DNA from: Pholis gunnellus
Taxonomy: Eukaryota; Chordata; Actinopteri; Perciformes; Pholidae
Assembly (NCBI GenBank): GCA_910591455.2
Contig: OU342819.1
Coordinates: 11,403,906-11,467,905, forward strand
Length of the DNA: 64,000 bases
Direction of reading: 5' to 3'
Shown here: piece by piece, positions 1-13,500 of the stretch
How positions within the stretch are numbered: the stretch's first letter is position 1
How the letters are laid out: each line of letters starts with the position of its first letter
The notes under the pieces: model-generated
The model's database searches: none
What the model was told of the DNA's origin: nothing
Seen by the model: the letters and a program-made list of their open reading frames with translations, nothing else
Program-made: the position numbers and the translations under genes

Positions 1-205
1 CTCATCACTTGAATTCTCACCACTGTGAATTACTGATGTCTTAGCAGTTATTTTTGGTAACGACAACAGCTTCAGTGCATTACAAAAATCCACATGTGCA
101 GAAATGTCGTATCCTACAATCGATTAGAAATGTGCACTTTTAAAATCGTGGTAAATAAGTTTCTGCATTTTCTAGCACCTGTTGCCGTTCTTCATCTGTG
201 CTCAC

Positions 206-1444
206 CAATGAGAGGCTCGGTTCCCGTGTAGCCGCCAGGAAAGCCGTTCTCTGACAGAACCAAGGGTTCGGGCGACGTGTCCGTTAACCAGCCTTCTGAC
301 TCGATAACAGTCTTGTCTGTCTCCGCTGAGGTCTTGAGGGAGTTCTTGGACCGTCTTTCTCGGTTCTGGGAGAGCAATACCATCCTCTGCGGTTGGATGG
401 GACAGTGCTCCAGCGGCACAGACGTGGTCTCTGAACGTCTCTCAGGTTCACCCTGACCCTGTCCATCTTTTAAGAGTGTTATCAGAGTTACTGCTGTCGT
501 GTTTAAAAAGAGAAAGCGACTGATGAACATGTACATGTGAAAAATAATGTTATGAGAAGACAGAGGGTGGGATTGGAGGGATAGAGAACCGCTGTTCTAA
601 AGAAGTTAATAGTCACTGACCCGCACTCTCACTGTGTGTTGCCATCTTCTGGTATACAGCATCGTCAACCTCTAACCACTGAATATAAAAAGGTGTAAAG
701 AGATCTGAGTGCACCTGTACTGTTTGGAACTACAAACCAAAACATACACCGTTAAACTATCATACCTGGACTTCTCCAGGTCCCTCTTTGCCCTCAAGCA
801 CCGTGGCCATCTCCATCAGGGGCCAGGCCAGTTTAGACAGGTCCGACGTCTCCGTCCATTCAGACACTAAGTGGGGGTGCCCGGCTTTCTGTCAAGCAAA
901 GACAACACCTGTGAATGAACTACAATCCGAGGCAGCGCAAAAACGTGCCAATCGGGACTTATTTTACCGGACTACTCACGATGTAGTTGTATCTGTGGAG
1001 GCTTCCCATGATGTGGTTCCGCATGTCGGCTTTACTAAGTCGACACACACACACTTCACACAGGTATAACACTTCTCTGTGCTGTGTACCCGCCTTCACG
1101 CATTCTATAATGCTGCCCAGGCCTGAAGGTACATAGAATGACAAATCATTTCAATACACACACACACACACGACACATACAGCATACACACGCAAATATA
1201 GGGAGTTGTTTCAACAGACCAATAATGGGTTGCAGTCTGTTCTTGTTGTTCAGATACACCCTCAGAGAATTGAACAGCTGGCTTCTGGTAGAGACTCCTA
1301 CACACAGAGAATGCACCAGACAAACTTAGGTACAGACTAGAAACCAACTAGAGATAAGATAACAACTCTAAATCGGGCCAGGGGGATAAAGCGGAGGGGT
1401 GGGGGGGCAAAGACATACCTTTCTGTGCTTCACCCGGCTGCATG
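206..1444 (-). CDS. Gene A: 5' coding part of a zinc-finger protein related to gene B (partial, runs off window)
   Basis: Not a named gene that I recognise. Minus-strand coding exons: 1419-1444 (ATG at 1443, MQPGEAQK, phase 0 to 1), 980-1122 (1 to 0), 766-888 (0 to 0), 621-678 (0 to 1), 206-493 (1 to 1). All have AG/GT borders and every phase agrees. The second exon carries the finger YLCEVCVCRLSKADMRNH followed by LHRYNYI, a C-x2-C-x11-H-x5-H pattern, with an extra Cys upstream (IIECVK). The 766-888 exon matches the second module exon of gene B. The 58-nt exon 621-678 (WLEVDDAVYQKM) has the same length and phases as the corresponding exons in gene B. An in-frame stop lies just upstream of the ATG, so this is a separate start and not a continuation of gene B. 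The last exon ends at a GTGAGC donor (205-204), so the gene continues beyond the window start. Molecular function unknown; nucleic-acid binding is an inference from the finger type. Confidence 0.72.
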
Positions 1445-2681
1445 CTGCAGATGTAGAATCACCACCTGCATACAGGTGAAGTTGGAGTTTACAGTAAGTC
1501 AATGTAATTTGAGTGGGCTTGTGTCCAGATGCCTTGACCGTTTCAGTTTTCCCTCTGAAATAGCATGAAAAAGCAAAATTAGAAACGGACAGGAATATAT
1601 AAAAACCTCCTGAAACATACTTAATTTAGGGTCAGCAATGACACCACCATCATAACTGTCTCTTCACTTCACTTCATACAAAACACTGATACCATGTAAA
1701 GTCTATTCCTCTTTACCAAAGCTTACCTTAAGTTTACCGAATTCCACAATTTTTGCAAAATAAATATGTGAAAAACAAAACATAAATGGTCACATTACAA
1801 ACTTGTATGGTTAGTATGCAACAAAGGCAACACTGCCGGGTTTTACATAATGAGTTAAGACAATTACAACTAACTAATGGTACAACTATTACTAGTAGTA
1901 TCATTCATGGTGAGAAACAGCCAATGTTGTGTGCATATAGCCATCTATTTACCTTTTGAAAGTATATAATGTAAACTCTTGAAATTATATAGACCGTTCC
2001 AAACTTTTGTGAATGCAGACAGCTGACCGGAAGTGAACTTGGACCAAAGCTGATGCCCTAGCAACAGAATGGCAATGAAATGATCTTGTGACCATTTGTT
2101 TAAAATATTTAGTTTGTGTCCAATCCTACTTGTATCTGCTGGACGTTAGGTTCCTCTTGTATTCAAATAGATTGAGGACGACTGACACCAATACCGTAAA
2201 CTGTCTACAGTAAACCGACCACTAGATGTCGCTGCGACATCACAATACACAGACGGGATGGTCTCGCGGGTTGCCAAAGAGATTTCAAAAAAAGTTTAAA
2301 TCTAACGTTTAATAACGCCAACAACAAACAGATATCTGTCGACTTAACTAATTTATTGTGGCTCACTATTGTTTCAGTGTCACAGAGTTAAACGCTGTAC
2401 ACGACACTCCCAGTCAGTAGCGAACAACCTAAGATAAGAAAAGTTAGTCACAATTACGGATAAGAATTAAGTCTAAACCTTGACGTTACCTATCTATCAT
2501 GTTAACTACACTTCGTCACAATTCACATACGTTACACATGCTGTCGTCATTTAACCCGACACGTGTAGAGCTGTGATGACGTTAAACAACCAAAACTAAC
2601 ACGCTCGAGTTCAATATGTCATCGAAACTATTCTAGTTAACAAGGTAAAGACACAGACTAGCTAGCTAGTAGGTAGCTTAC

Positions 2682-2765
2682 CGTTACAAAGTTAGTGTGT
2701 CCGTCTCTTTGGCGCTAGCTCGAGGAAGACGAAGTCTGAAATCCGTGAAGTAGTGTTCAAGAACA
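2682..2765 (-). promoter_or_regulatory. Probable 5' noncoding exon and promoter region of gene A
   Basis: On the minus strand a good donor (AACG followed by GTAAGC) ends an exon at 2682. It could join the acceptor in front of the ATG exon at 1444 (TCTGCAG). The sequence upstream has no long open frame and includes several CG dinucleotides and an AGC/CTAGC-rich stretch, as expected of a 5' UTR. The transcription start cannot be placed from sequence; the upper limit given is a guess. The intron from 1445 to 2681 shows no further coding exon that I could support. Confidence 0.4.
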
Positions 2766-2875
2766 ATGTGGATAAAATTATGCAACTGTTTGTCCTCGGT
2801 TGTACCAGCAGGGAGTGAGCAGCGGCGCAAAGTCCTCATCTGTGTCCAATCAAATCAACAGGTCTTGCTGTGTCT

Positions 2876-2879
<4 letters not shown>

Positions 2880-2950
<71 letters not shown>
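2880..2950. repeat. (GT)n microsatellite
   Basis: About 70 bp of uninterrupted GT dinucleotides just upstream of the gene A leader exon. The plus-strand frame that reads through it (Cys-Val repeats) is an artefact. Confidence 0.95.
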
Positions 2951-2951
<1 letters not shown>

Positions 2952-5409
2952 ATAACATACCATCATAGTAAGGGTATTTCTGCACTGTGAGGACATCTTA
3001 CTTCCGATGACTCTTTGAATGCTAAGACTTGGTTTAAAGGTTATAATTATGGTTAGGGTTGTGTCATTGAAAATGTCTACTTAGTATATATTTCTACTTA
3101 GTATATTGTTTAAATGCTTAAGTGCTTGTACTGAACTCAGTAGACCTTCATCCTTTGTGTTGTGCTCAAATGTATCTTGCTGTTATATTCTTATAAGTAG
3201 AACTTTTTTATAAATCGTTGTTAAACCAACCATCATAAGTTTGCATCATGTAACTTGTGATGCATGCAGCTGACTGCCTGCACACATGTCCTCTTCTTCT
3301 CTGTGTTGGATAACAAGTACCTATTGTATATTCACATGTTCTATGCCTTAAGGATAAAACATATACATGTGTGTGTCTGTTGTTACACAGATGAAGCACT
3401 TCTTTTACTTCTTTAACTGCCACGGCCTGCACGGCCTGGAGCAGGATGTTCCAGTACACAGGCCCCCACCCTTGATCCCTCTCTTTATAACTCTGTGTGA
3501 CTTTAACTCTATAGCGCACACCTCTACAGACTCTTTGTGACTCTGTATAACTGTGCCTCTTCTTGCAAAAATAAATACTTTTAAAGACAAGTTCTGTTTG
3601 ACGATATTCTATATTTCAGCTTAAAAAGACTCAACACCATAATTTATGTGTTGATTATATCAGAATCTGCGGAGTAACTTAAATATAGAGTAAAAAGTAT
3701 ACTATTCCTCCAGCTGTCTCCTCTCTGTTGATGCATGACTTGCAAATACCAGTGTAGAAGAAGAAATGATACCTTTTAGTTTGACTTTCTATTCCATTCA
3801 GTGTATTTGTGTATTCCTTCCAGTGCTGTTTCCCTCAGTAACCTCTGTGCAGACGGAAACTATTTTACAATAATTAACAAACCTCTGTGAGTGAAACATT
3901 TTGGTGAAGTGTGAAGAGAGTCCAGACCAGACCTGTGAGAGGTCACACCTCAATACATCAATCGCCTTTTTTGCATTGTAATCAGACCTGTATTGAGCCC
4001 ATGCAAATCCACTACAGACTGAAAACGAATACACATCTTGGGTGCAGATACATTCAATCTCCTTTAACTGTCCCGAGAAGCTCAGCCTGACCCACACCTT
4101 TTGTTTAACTGTTATTTCCTGTAAACCTGTTCATAATCCTTCTGTCTCCACTGTGAATAAAACTCATCTGAACCAGCAACAGAATTCATCCTGAAAGAAA
4201 CTTTTCTTCAACACCAGCAAGGAAATATGTGTGGATAAAAATAGATTTAGTCTTTTCAATTAAATCTTGACATTGTCTTTTTGTATCCTGACTTAGTTCT
4301 GCTTAGTTTAGAGAAACTATTTTACATTGATTTACAGATCTCTGTTAGTGAAGCCTTTGTTGTGTCTTAAGAAGAACGTACGTGAGAAGACACAGAAGCT
4401 TCAATCTAAAATTAGAGCTCACACATTTTGTTTAGCCGTATGTTATTTTGTGTTACGCTGTACAGAGGTACAGAGAGATGTCTGCAGCTTTGCTGTGACC
4501 TTCTCTCTCCACACAGTGGATACAACCTTCAGGACAAATCACTGGAGGAGGAACCTCACGTCGGTCGGGAACCTCGCTCTGTTCTGAAGGACAGCTTCAT
4601 AGCCCTCAACCTGTCGCCCCTAATTTAGATGCCGATCAATCACCGACCACCTTAACACCACAGCTTTGTTTAACCCTTGATGTCATAAGCAACACCAAGC
4701 CAGTAGAACGTCAAACAAGCTGAGCTAACTCCATTTAGCAAGTCAAATCAAACAAAGTGAACAATTTAACCCGAGCAAGTATTCAGCTTTGATTTAATGT
4801 CGCCATGTTGAGAGCCGCGTGGAGGCAATCCATCAACCCAATCTGAATTTGGACCTGAGCACTGTGGGAGAAGGTGTCTTTTCTGAGTCTTTGTCGCACT
4901 TACAAACTCAATCAACCTTAGACTACTCCGACTAAGAGAGCGATTCTCTCTCTTTATACATTTTCTGAAGCTGTACACAAACTGTATCGTAAAAGTACTG
5001 TTGCTTTGCAAAAACAAGTACTTAACGTAGAGAGTAGTATGAGGAGGACTCTCCTTCAAGGCTGACTGACTCCAAGATATATAGAGTGATAGTAGCTCCA
5101 CTGTCTCGCTTCTTAAAATCCTTCATCTAGGAAAGAGGGAGAGAGAGTAAATCATAACATGCATACACATTGGGAGGCTTGTTAAAGGAACAACACTCTG
5201 TCATGGCAGATAAGCGAAGCCTTGAGCCGCAGACATCAGAGGCTGCTGACTCATTGTTGTGCTTGTGACCTGGAGCGTTTGCATCATGACCTCTGATTAA
5301 TTGTGTATGCATCTACAACTTAGTGACAGTTGAGAAGTATAGCATGAAAGTTTTTTATATATCCTATCGCTGTACATCCAGCACTAGTTAAATACACCTT
5401 GAAAAGCAG

Positions 5410-6000
5410 TAAACGTCTGAGGGAGGAAAAATGTATGCGTTTACAACTATATTCCTTATTTTGAGTTTATCTTATACGTTGGCTCAGTTATCTTTATAAT
5501 CTTACATTTATACTCTTTTGGATCAAACTCAGTTCATGCATCTGCGTAGGCGTATATATTCACGGACCTATGAATAGTCACGTGTTTCATGTATTTCACG
5601 ATTCCTAAAACTAGGTATGGTCTAGTTGAGATCGGCAGCAATGTCACACACGCAATGTCCCCAGGAAACAGGATGCCCTTTGTGTATGGGGCGGCTGGAT
5701 CAGAATGTCTGGCTTATCTCTCGTCACTGTGACACACATGTGACTGTGTTGTTGAAGCCAGAAGTTTGGCAGAATCATTAAGGAAGACAGAGGGGGGGGG
5801 GGGACTGAGACAAAGCCTGCAGATCGAAGCTAAATCCACACAGCGCATAGGCCCATACATAGTAGATGCATCGACACTGGTCATTTAACTGCATTCCTGT
5901 TGAGAGTTAGTCTGACGACGAACAGGGACCAGTAGGATCCTCTGACAGGTGTCTCCTGATAATGATTAATTAGTAGACCAACAGTACATCTCATGTGCCC
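5410..6000. repeat. Dispersed repeat with an inverted copy at about 21.85-22.15 kb
   Basis: GAGGGAGGAAAAATGTATGC (from 5419), the ATAGTAGATGCAT and CCATACA area (about 5853-5872), AACAGGGACCAGTAG (about 5920) and CAACAGTACATCTCATG (about 5980) all recur in reverse complement and reverse order at 22.15-21.86 kb. The copies differ by internal deletions. Element class unknown. Confidence 0.65.
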
Positions 6001-9000
6001 AGATGTCCAAAACGCTCAGAGTTCTGTGGGTGTTCTTTACTGAGTTCCTGGTTCGTGAGAATCCTGTGGTATCTCACCACGGGTCAGATAGCAAATAAGT
6101 ATTAAGCCAGCTTTTAGATATTGAGGTTAAATCAACTTTAAAGTCCAAGCCACCGATCATCGACACAGAGAAAACCACAACACTTCCGAATTGAGGGCAT
6201 TGTGACGACATTCTTTATCACTTGTATTGCTGGAACTCAGTCTCTCCTTAAACTGAGGCTTCAATAAACCTTCAGTTTAAGACATCGAACGTTAATCTGC
6301 TCACAAGATTTCCATCACATCCCCTACTAGGCATGGGACGTGTGAACATTTCATGTCACGATATCCTGGCCAAAATTATTATATTTCACAATATTGGTAA
6401 ATGGTTATCCAAATTATAATCAAAATATGCTTAAAACTCCTAAAATAACACTTAAACATGCTGGAATCACTTCATCTTATATTTTGTTGGGAAACATGTT
6501 TTTTTTATTGCATTACAGACACAACACTTTTAGTTTGTTGTGAAAACCAAACAAACAATCTCAGATAAGGTAATCACACTTCCATGATGTTCATTTTATG
6601 CACAAAGTTTTATAGTACACACAGTAATGTAGCGCTTTATCCTTTTACCATTATAATAGTATTCCACATCTTTATGCCCATGCATGGATGCTGTCTCATG
6701 ATTATACTTTTGCTTACTTTATCTGTGTTTTATTAGTTTCACTGAGTCACAATTTTCCACAACACCCACTAGTAATTAGAAATGTACTAATCTCATTCTT
6801 TATCAATGAAATGTTTATTGAACTACTAATGACACACACAACTATCAACTAAATACAATGATGAATGAATCAATTAATTCATCGGGAGGCAATGAATGAA
6901 TGATATAAAGCAGTAAATGATATCTCTTTATTATTACATATATTAGTGAGTTAGAATCAGAACCCTTATGATTTACGCTGCCTACTTCATTTTCCCACCA
7001 CTCTGTTCCCTGGGTGCTGATGAAGGTCACAGCTGCACCCTGGAATGTGTGGGTGTCGGCGCTATCAGACGGGTGCTGGTGTGTGAAAGCAGTCCTATCG
7101 TAAATTAAAGCATTAAGTTCCTCCCCACCTGGCACGAGAAAAACCCTTTGATCACCGTCTGTGAGACAATGGTGAATATTAGAGACTCACACAGGGACAT
7201 TGTTTGGGGGGAGATTGCTGCGTTTTTGTTGTCTTTGGTGTTTTAGTGATTATATCCCCCCTGTACTTTACCTGTTTAAGCTGTTTTATGTCTCGTTTTC
7301 ACAGCTGAAGTCGGACCAGAACAAGGCAAGGGAAGGTAGAAAATCCCGATGACAGACAGACTCTATAGTTTGAGCAGTTTCATTCCATTTAAAAAGGTGC
7401 ACAGTACCTGAAACCAGCTCTGCCAACATTAGTGCGTACATGAGGGATGTCTAAGGTAAAGGAGTCACTGGACTGTGTACTGTTTAGAGTGACCTCAGTA
7501 CGCATATGGGGTGACTCTTGGTTACGAGCAATAGAGAATTCTCAGGAACAAAAGACAGATACTTTGCTTGGTTATTTAATTAACGTCATCTCACAATTCC
7601 ATATCAGGTTTTCTGATTTCAGCTCAAGGATACATTCAATGTGATACATGTTATCTACAGCGGGCTGACAAATGGTATTTTTGTTATGTTGGGTTTGTTA
7701 CTTTGCTGTTCTGCACTTCACCCACAAAGATTACTCAGTCTTGGGGAGAACGGTGTACTTTTACATCTCACAAAATAAAATGGAACAAAATAGTCAGCCT
7801 TAAATTATTCTCTTATATCTTCTGTAACGGGTGTTTATACTCGTATTTTTCCCCCCACCAGTCATCAACATTCACACTTAATGTGGACACTTTTTGGTCT
7901 CATTCTGTAATTATATACATATTCTATAATCCATTCTATATTAGGCAAAGCACACATTCAGTGATTGTTAAAATTGGTTAAGCAAGCCACAGGTTGTAGC
8001 CAAATACATACAAGTTAAAATGGTCCTGAGTGGAAGTTTGGGTATAGATACTAACAGTAAAAATGTAAGTGGATTTTTATAATTGGTGTGATCGAAAATT
8101 CCCGTGCTAAGTACTTTTCTACTGTGACTTGTCCTATGTGCCTTACTCAATAACAAGACTATATATCTTATGTGCCTTGCTCAATAACAAGATATATGTA
8201 TAATGTTTATGCATGACAGATTGTTCACTTGGAGGTAGTAACTCACAGAATGTGTAGGTCAGGGATAGTTGATCACAGAAACAGATGTCTTTGTGGGGAC
8301 TCCTCTTACTCCCCTTTTCCCTTTGCACTAATCCTTCATAAGATGTCCCTTAGACTGCACACAGGCCCTCAGTGGGGTGATTGAACCTCTGCGCAGAGAA
8401 TAAATACTACAAAAGACAAACTTCTTTTCTCGGTGTTCCTTGTTTTCAGTATCCAGTATTATAGGACTCACTCGGTACTATTATGTAGTTTTTCCACCAC
8501 ATTGGCAAACAATATTCTGTAACTATGACGGATTAGCAAACCAGGAGTTTTTGAATAAAGGCCTGATTCACAGCATGTACATGGAGGCTTTCTCCTCTCT
8601 TTAAGGTAGAAGAATTGCCCTCACATCTCACATCAGTTGCCAGTCATTTCCCACAGAGGTCTGGCCTTGATGCCATTTCTTGCATGATGTTGAAACGCCT
8701 GCAAATACCAAACGTGGAGGAGCATAGACAAAACTTGACAACCTGACCTTGAAACAAAACATATCGCAGAAATGCTCTCCTCCCTCCCTCTACTCCAGAT
8801 TACTGATATGCATTTTAGAAATATCCTTCAGCAACAACAGACATTTTTGTACATGAAAAGGAACATTCACGTATATTCACAGAATGTTACCCAAGACCAC
8901 AGGTGAACAGTGAATCTATTTATCTTATAGTCTCTGGACTACACTACATCCAGAGGTTAGACCTTCCAAGTCTCAATGAACAGCTTGACTTGATTTGGAG

Positions 9001-10026
9001 GAAATTGTTAAAACCATGAAAAACAATTTAAGAAGTGTAGTGACTTGCTTGAATTATTAATATTATTTCTCGATGGAAAAAATAATGAACCACACTTTGG
9101 GTTTATTTTGCTCAAGATCAACATGTATTGATACATATAGTTAAAATGTCACAAAAATATAAAAATGGTGAAAAATACTTAGAATAAATGTCTCTAAAAT
9201 GAGAGTTAAATGAGGATAATAACCCTAATAACTCTGCAGGGACACAAGTTATATGTTTAGATGTCTTTATGCTATTTGTATCCTCGTACACTGAATTTAA
9301 CCACATGGTCGGGGCCTATCCATCAGTGGGACATAAATCCTTGACAATGACACGCCTTCCTGTGGCGATTGAGGGCCATACAGGAATGAGGAGATTAGTT
9401 TATTACCAAGATGTACATCTGGGAAGTCTTCATCTTCATAGATGAACAGTTAAGAAAGAGAACAACTACGTTTAAATCAAGTGTTTTAGAGTCATTGGTT
9501 CAGCGTGGGAGAAAGACTACAGGTGGCCAAACTCCTTAGACAAGTATTAGCTTTCATTAAAAGAAGTTAACTGCAAAGACAATGTTTTTCTTTCAAAAGG
9601 AGTCTGATCTATTTTGAAACCAGAGATGTTCCAGCCAAATGAGGAACTGTGAAGTTTCCACTGTTCTGCTAAATAGGTTTCGGATTTGTCAATGTCTCAG
9701 GGGGATTTCGTGTGGGGGTAAAAAATGTGTCAAATCTGTGAGGTTATATAACCTTTTTTTTATCTGGTAAGAACTATCATGGAAAAATTCAAGCCTTGGT
9801 GCATTTCAGCCCGGGTCTCATTTGAAGGGTCGAGATGTTTTGTGGGCATTGTACTCGGTACATGGCACCAATAAGTGACCCAATTACATGCAATCCTTGT
9901 TCCCACAGTAACGTTTGTGTATGAAAAAAACAAGCACAAAACAAGGTAAGCCAAAGAGAAAAAATAAAATGTATTGAGAAAATATTCAAATATATTTCAC
10001 ATTCAAACACAGTGTTTTACAGGGAT

Positions 10027-10032
10027 TTTATT
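10027..10032 (-). terminator. Candidate poly(A) signal of gene B
   Basis: TTTATT on the plus strand reads AATAAA on the minus strand, about 475 nt after the stop codon of gene B. It is the first good hexamer I noticed downstream. Other weak A/T-rich hexamers exist, so this is a candidate only. Confidence 0.35.
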
Positions 10033-10507
10033 AAAATGAACAAAACATGAATATAAAAAAACTTCAAAAATCAGATTAGAAATGTTAAAAAAGAGCGACG
10101 CCAGCTTTTTTGAAAAGGTTTACAAAGTCATCCTTCACATGTAAAGCAAGAAATAGTTTCAATATCCTGAACTTGTTGCAACTTCAACAGAATATCAGTT
10201 TAACTTCATTTAAAATAAATGTGTGTGAACTGAACACACTTCAGTATAGCACCTAACCTGGTATTTGACACCTTAATGACTCCACATATCTAAACTTAAT
10301 CATGTCTTCTAGACACAGAGCGGTATCTAACGGGTGTACTGCAGAAATAACTTGGGTCTTGTTATTTACCTGGTTAACAGGTAGTTTCATGGAGGAGTGC
10401 TATTGATCATAGAGGGAGCTACAGATAAAAACCCTCCGCCAGAGGCGAAAAAGGAGTTTGCATATGCCTGGGGCTGGACTTGAGTGTTGGCGGCAGGTGG
10501 ATAGTAA

Positions 10508-13500
10508 TTACCTGGGAGCGTTGCGGTAAACCTGAGGAATGTTCTGTGTCGTTATGTTGTTGCTGTTCTGCGTTAAAGTGAGTCGGTAATTGTAATCGGA
10601 AAACGAATTTTGTGAAATGTTGGCTGGAGTGGTGAATGACATGGCGCCTACGTAGGCCGCCTCATTGGTCGTGTTTCCATTTCCAGCAGCCGTGGAGGTA
10701 CTTGTCCGTGAGGTGTAACGCTGCTGTAAGAGTTGCTGCTGTATGAGTTGCTGCTGCTGCTGTAGTAAAAGCTGCTGCTGCTGCAATCTCTGCAATCTCT
10801 GCAATCTCAGCGTCACCCATTCCGGGGGAATTTGGCGGGTTGTTTCCTGCTCCGGGCGAATCTGCCCCCCAGTAGGGGACGCTTCACAATGAAATGAACT
10901 CCCAGTGTGTACAGGAGGGTTGCCTGGTGTTGTGCAACTTCCAACAGCCTCAGAAGAAAAATAACCTGACTGTCCATTGGTGACGTAAGCCATTCGGTTG
11001 TACTGACCATACCTTCCTAAAGTGTCACTGGGGCTTATTTCTGCAACGGAGGAGAAACTGTGAGTGACCAGATTGCCCCTGTTCACCTCGGTGATGTCCT
11101 CTTCATTATTGCCACCTATACGCTGGTTTGACCGGACCGTTACGATGGCGTTAATGGGCAAGTGATGAGCCCCAGTGCTGTCGTTCTCTGTGTTATCTGG
11201 TGGCTGTAGTATGTGACCTGGGTTACTGTTGATGACTGCACCGGTAATGGGACTAGGGTTGGACTGGCTAGTGTTTCCAAAGGTGGTCTGAGCGTCGATA
11301 CTTCTCTGGTGTTGTGGGCCACTGGGGTCAGCAGTGCTGGCATAAGGTAATGTGGTACGGACCTCTATGGCTTTAGTCGCCCCGAACAAAAGGTCGCCCC
11401 TCGCTGAAGTAGAGCCATCAAGGAAAGGGTTGAACTTCTCCAATGCGTAAGCGGGGGCTGGATTTGTTGTCCCTTTAACCATTTCCAAAGTTAAATCCCA
11501 TCTTGTATCATTCATGGCCATTTTAGATGTAGTCTGCATAGAACTTTGATCCCATCTTCTTCCCTGCACCCCACTTTCGAACAAACTGTTAGCGCAGGAG
11601 GTAGTAGTCTCACCATTACCTGGCGCGGAGGTGCAAGGGGACACATCTATCTCAGACATCCTCTCTCTGTATAGAGCCATTAGTTGATCAAATGCTGTCT
11701 GGTCCACAACGGGCATGTCTTCTTCATCACATCCAGGTCCAGTGTCTTTGTCCTGAAGATACAGGGGGATGGAGGTTGCAGCAGGGTTCACAGAAGTGGA
11801 CTCGGAGACTGATTCGGGGCTCGGCTGAATGATAGGCGGCAGCTCATTGTATGTGGGTTTGAATTTGGCTGGCAAGGGATCCTTGAGGTTGGAGTAATTG
11901 GTGGAAGATCTGATCAATGTTTCAATAGATTCAACAGCTGGTCTTTTCAGGGTTGGAAGGCGTTTATCTCTGGAAGATACCGACAGGGTTTGAGGACAAA
12001 CAACAGAGGTAGATGTGGATTCTGAGTGCACCTCTGCGATAGGCCTCTGGCGCTGAGAGACCGGGGGTCTGCGATCTGGTTGCACTTGGTAACCAAGACA
12101 TGTGGCAGCACCGGAGGATGGAGCGACAACAGAATCAGCCTTTGAGGAGACACTGGTCACACCCAGAGGACTCAAAACTCTTCTTGGTTTGACTCCATCC
12201 AAATCGCCAACAGCCTCGTGGAAATGATGTATCTCAGTTGTTTGTCCTGGTCCTAATAGAGACAGTGGAGAAGGAATAAGAGAACACAAGAAAAAGAAGC
12301 TCAAATGTATTACAGCTCAGAGAAATGATCAGCCCCCATTTCTCAGTCCTCGATAAATCTTAAGAGATAATTTCCAGATTCAAAAAGTGAAGCAGCATTC
12401 ACCAGCCTCTGGCTTTTTGTTAACATCAGCGCCCTTTGTGATTTTTATTCTTAACATTTCAAAGTCATGTGTACACCGTAGATACACACTTCAAAGCGTA
12501 ACTTATCAATATAAAGTATATTTATTTAAATAAATAAATGTAATTTTGTATATACTTTAAACATTTAAAAGCACTAGAAAACATGAATACTTATTGTTTG
12601 ATTAATGAAAGCGTATTTATCAGGACAAACCTAGAATGATTCAGTGTCTGGTTACTAGATTTTGGAAGTGACACGTTACTGAGCAACACATTAAACTAAG
12701 AAAGAAAGAAAGAAAAGTAGGTTACTAATTACTATTGATACCAAAAAAGGTAAAGTAATACTATTACTTTTTACTAGACTTATTGCACTTAGTAAGGATC
12801 TTATTCAACACTGTAGTGAACAATATGATAAATCCTACCGTCGTCACTTCTCCAGTCCGTCTCAAGTGCCTGTGCTGGCTGCATCTCCATAGAGACAGAT
12901 TCCTCTGGACTGTGTTGGTCCTCAGGCAGCTGGTCTGTGCAACAGAAACCAAAACGCATTGCTCTTACCCATAACGTGCCTGTATTAGTCACTTTAGTGA
13001 AGCTGTGTATAAGAAGAAAGAAATGACCCTGTAACTGGGCTAATGGGACTCACCCGTTCGTTGTGGAGGACAGATGCTTTTAAAGGAGACGCTCAGTTTC
13101 TGCTGTTTCTTGATTTTTTTAACCATTTCTAAAGCTACAAAAAGCAAATCACACAGTTAATATCAAATACCCACATGTACCATAGACTCTGTGTACTTCG
13201 CTTATTGATCGATACCTTCACTGAACGAAGCAGTCCGAACCCTTTCATACAACTCCAGTCCCAGCAGTATACTCTTTGTGAGAGAAAACACAAACAATGA
13301 GCATAATAGATGTGTATTTACACAATGTACAAGTTGTTTGCTTTAACTTATTATGACACAGTAAATGGCTTTCACTATGCAATTCTGTTTGTCTCTTGCT
13401 ATGATCTACCTGGAAAATGGTAACGTGCATAAAACAACAACATATGTTTAAAAACATTATTAACCACATCTTGTCCAACTTACTTCCTGGACAAAACATG

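Larger units (their letters stand above)
2766..10026. other. Intergenic region between genes A and B, repeat-rich, no supported gene
   Basis: No open frame here has splice-site support or recognisable protein similarity. It holds a (GT)n tract at 2880-2950. An LTR-like repeat with an AATAAA signal lies at about 3415-3640, with copies near 25.44 kb and 35.72 kb. A dispersed repeat at about 5410-6000 has an inverted copy near 21.85-22.15 kb. A second repeat at about 6010-6170 is shared with 19.25-19.38 kb. A short tandem duplication lies around 8136-8205 (TGTGCCTT-CTCAATAACAAGA twice). An AATAAA-bearing repeat end is seen near 8395-8460. The stretch 8.5-10.0 kb is AT-rich and shows nothing I can name. 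Confidence 0.6.

Noticed and set aside
2766..2990. Plus-strand frame with Cys-Val repeats
   Set aside because: Translation of a GT microsatellite.
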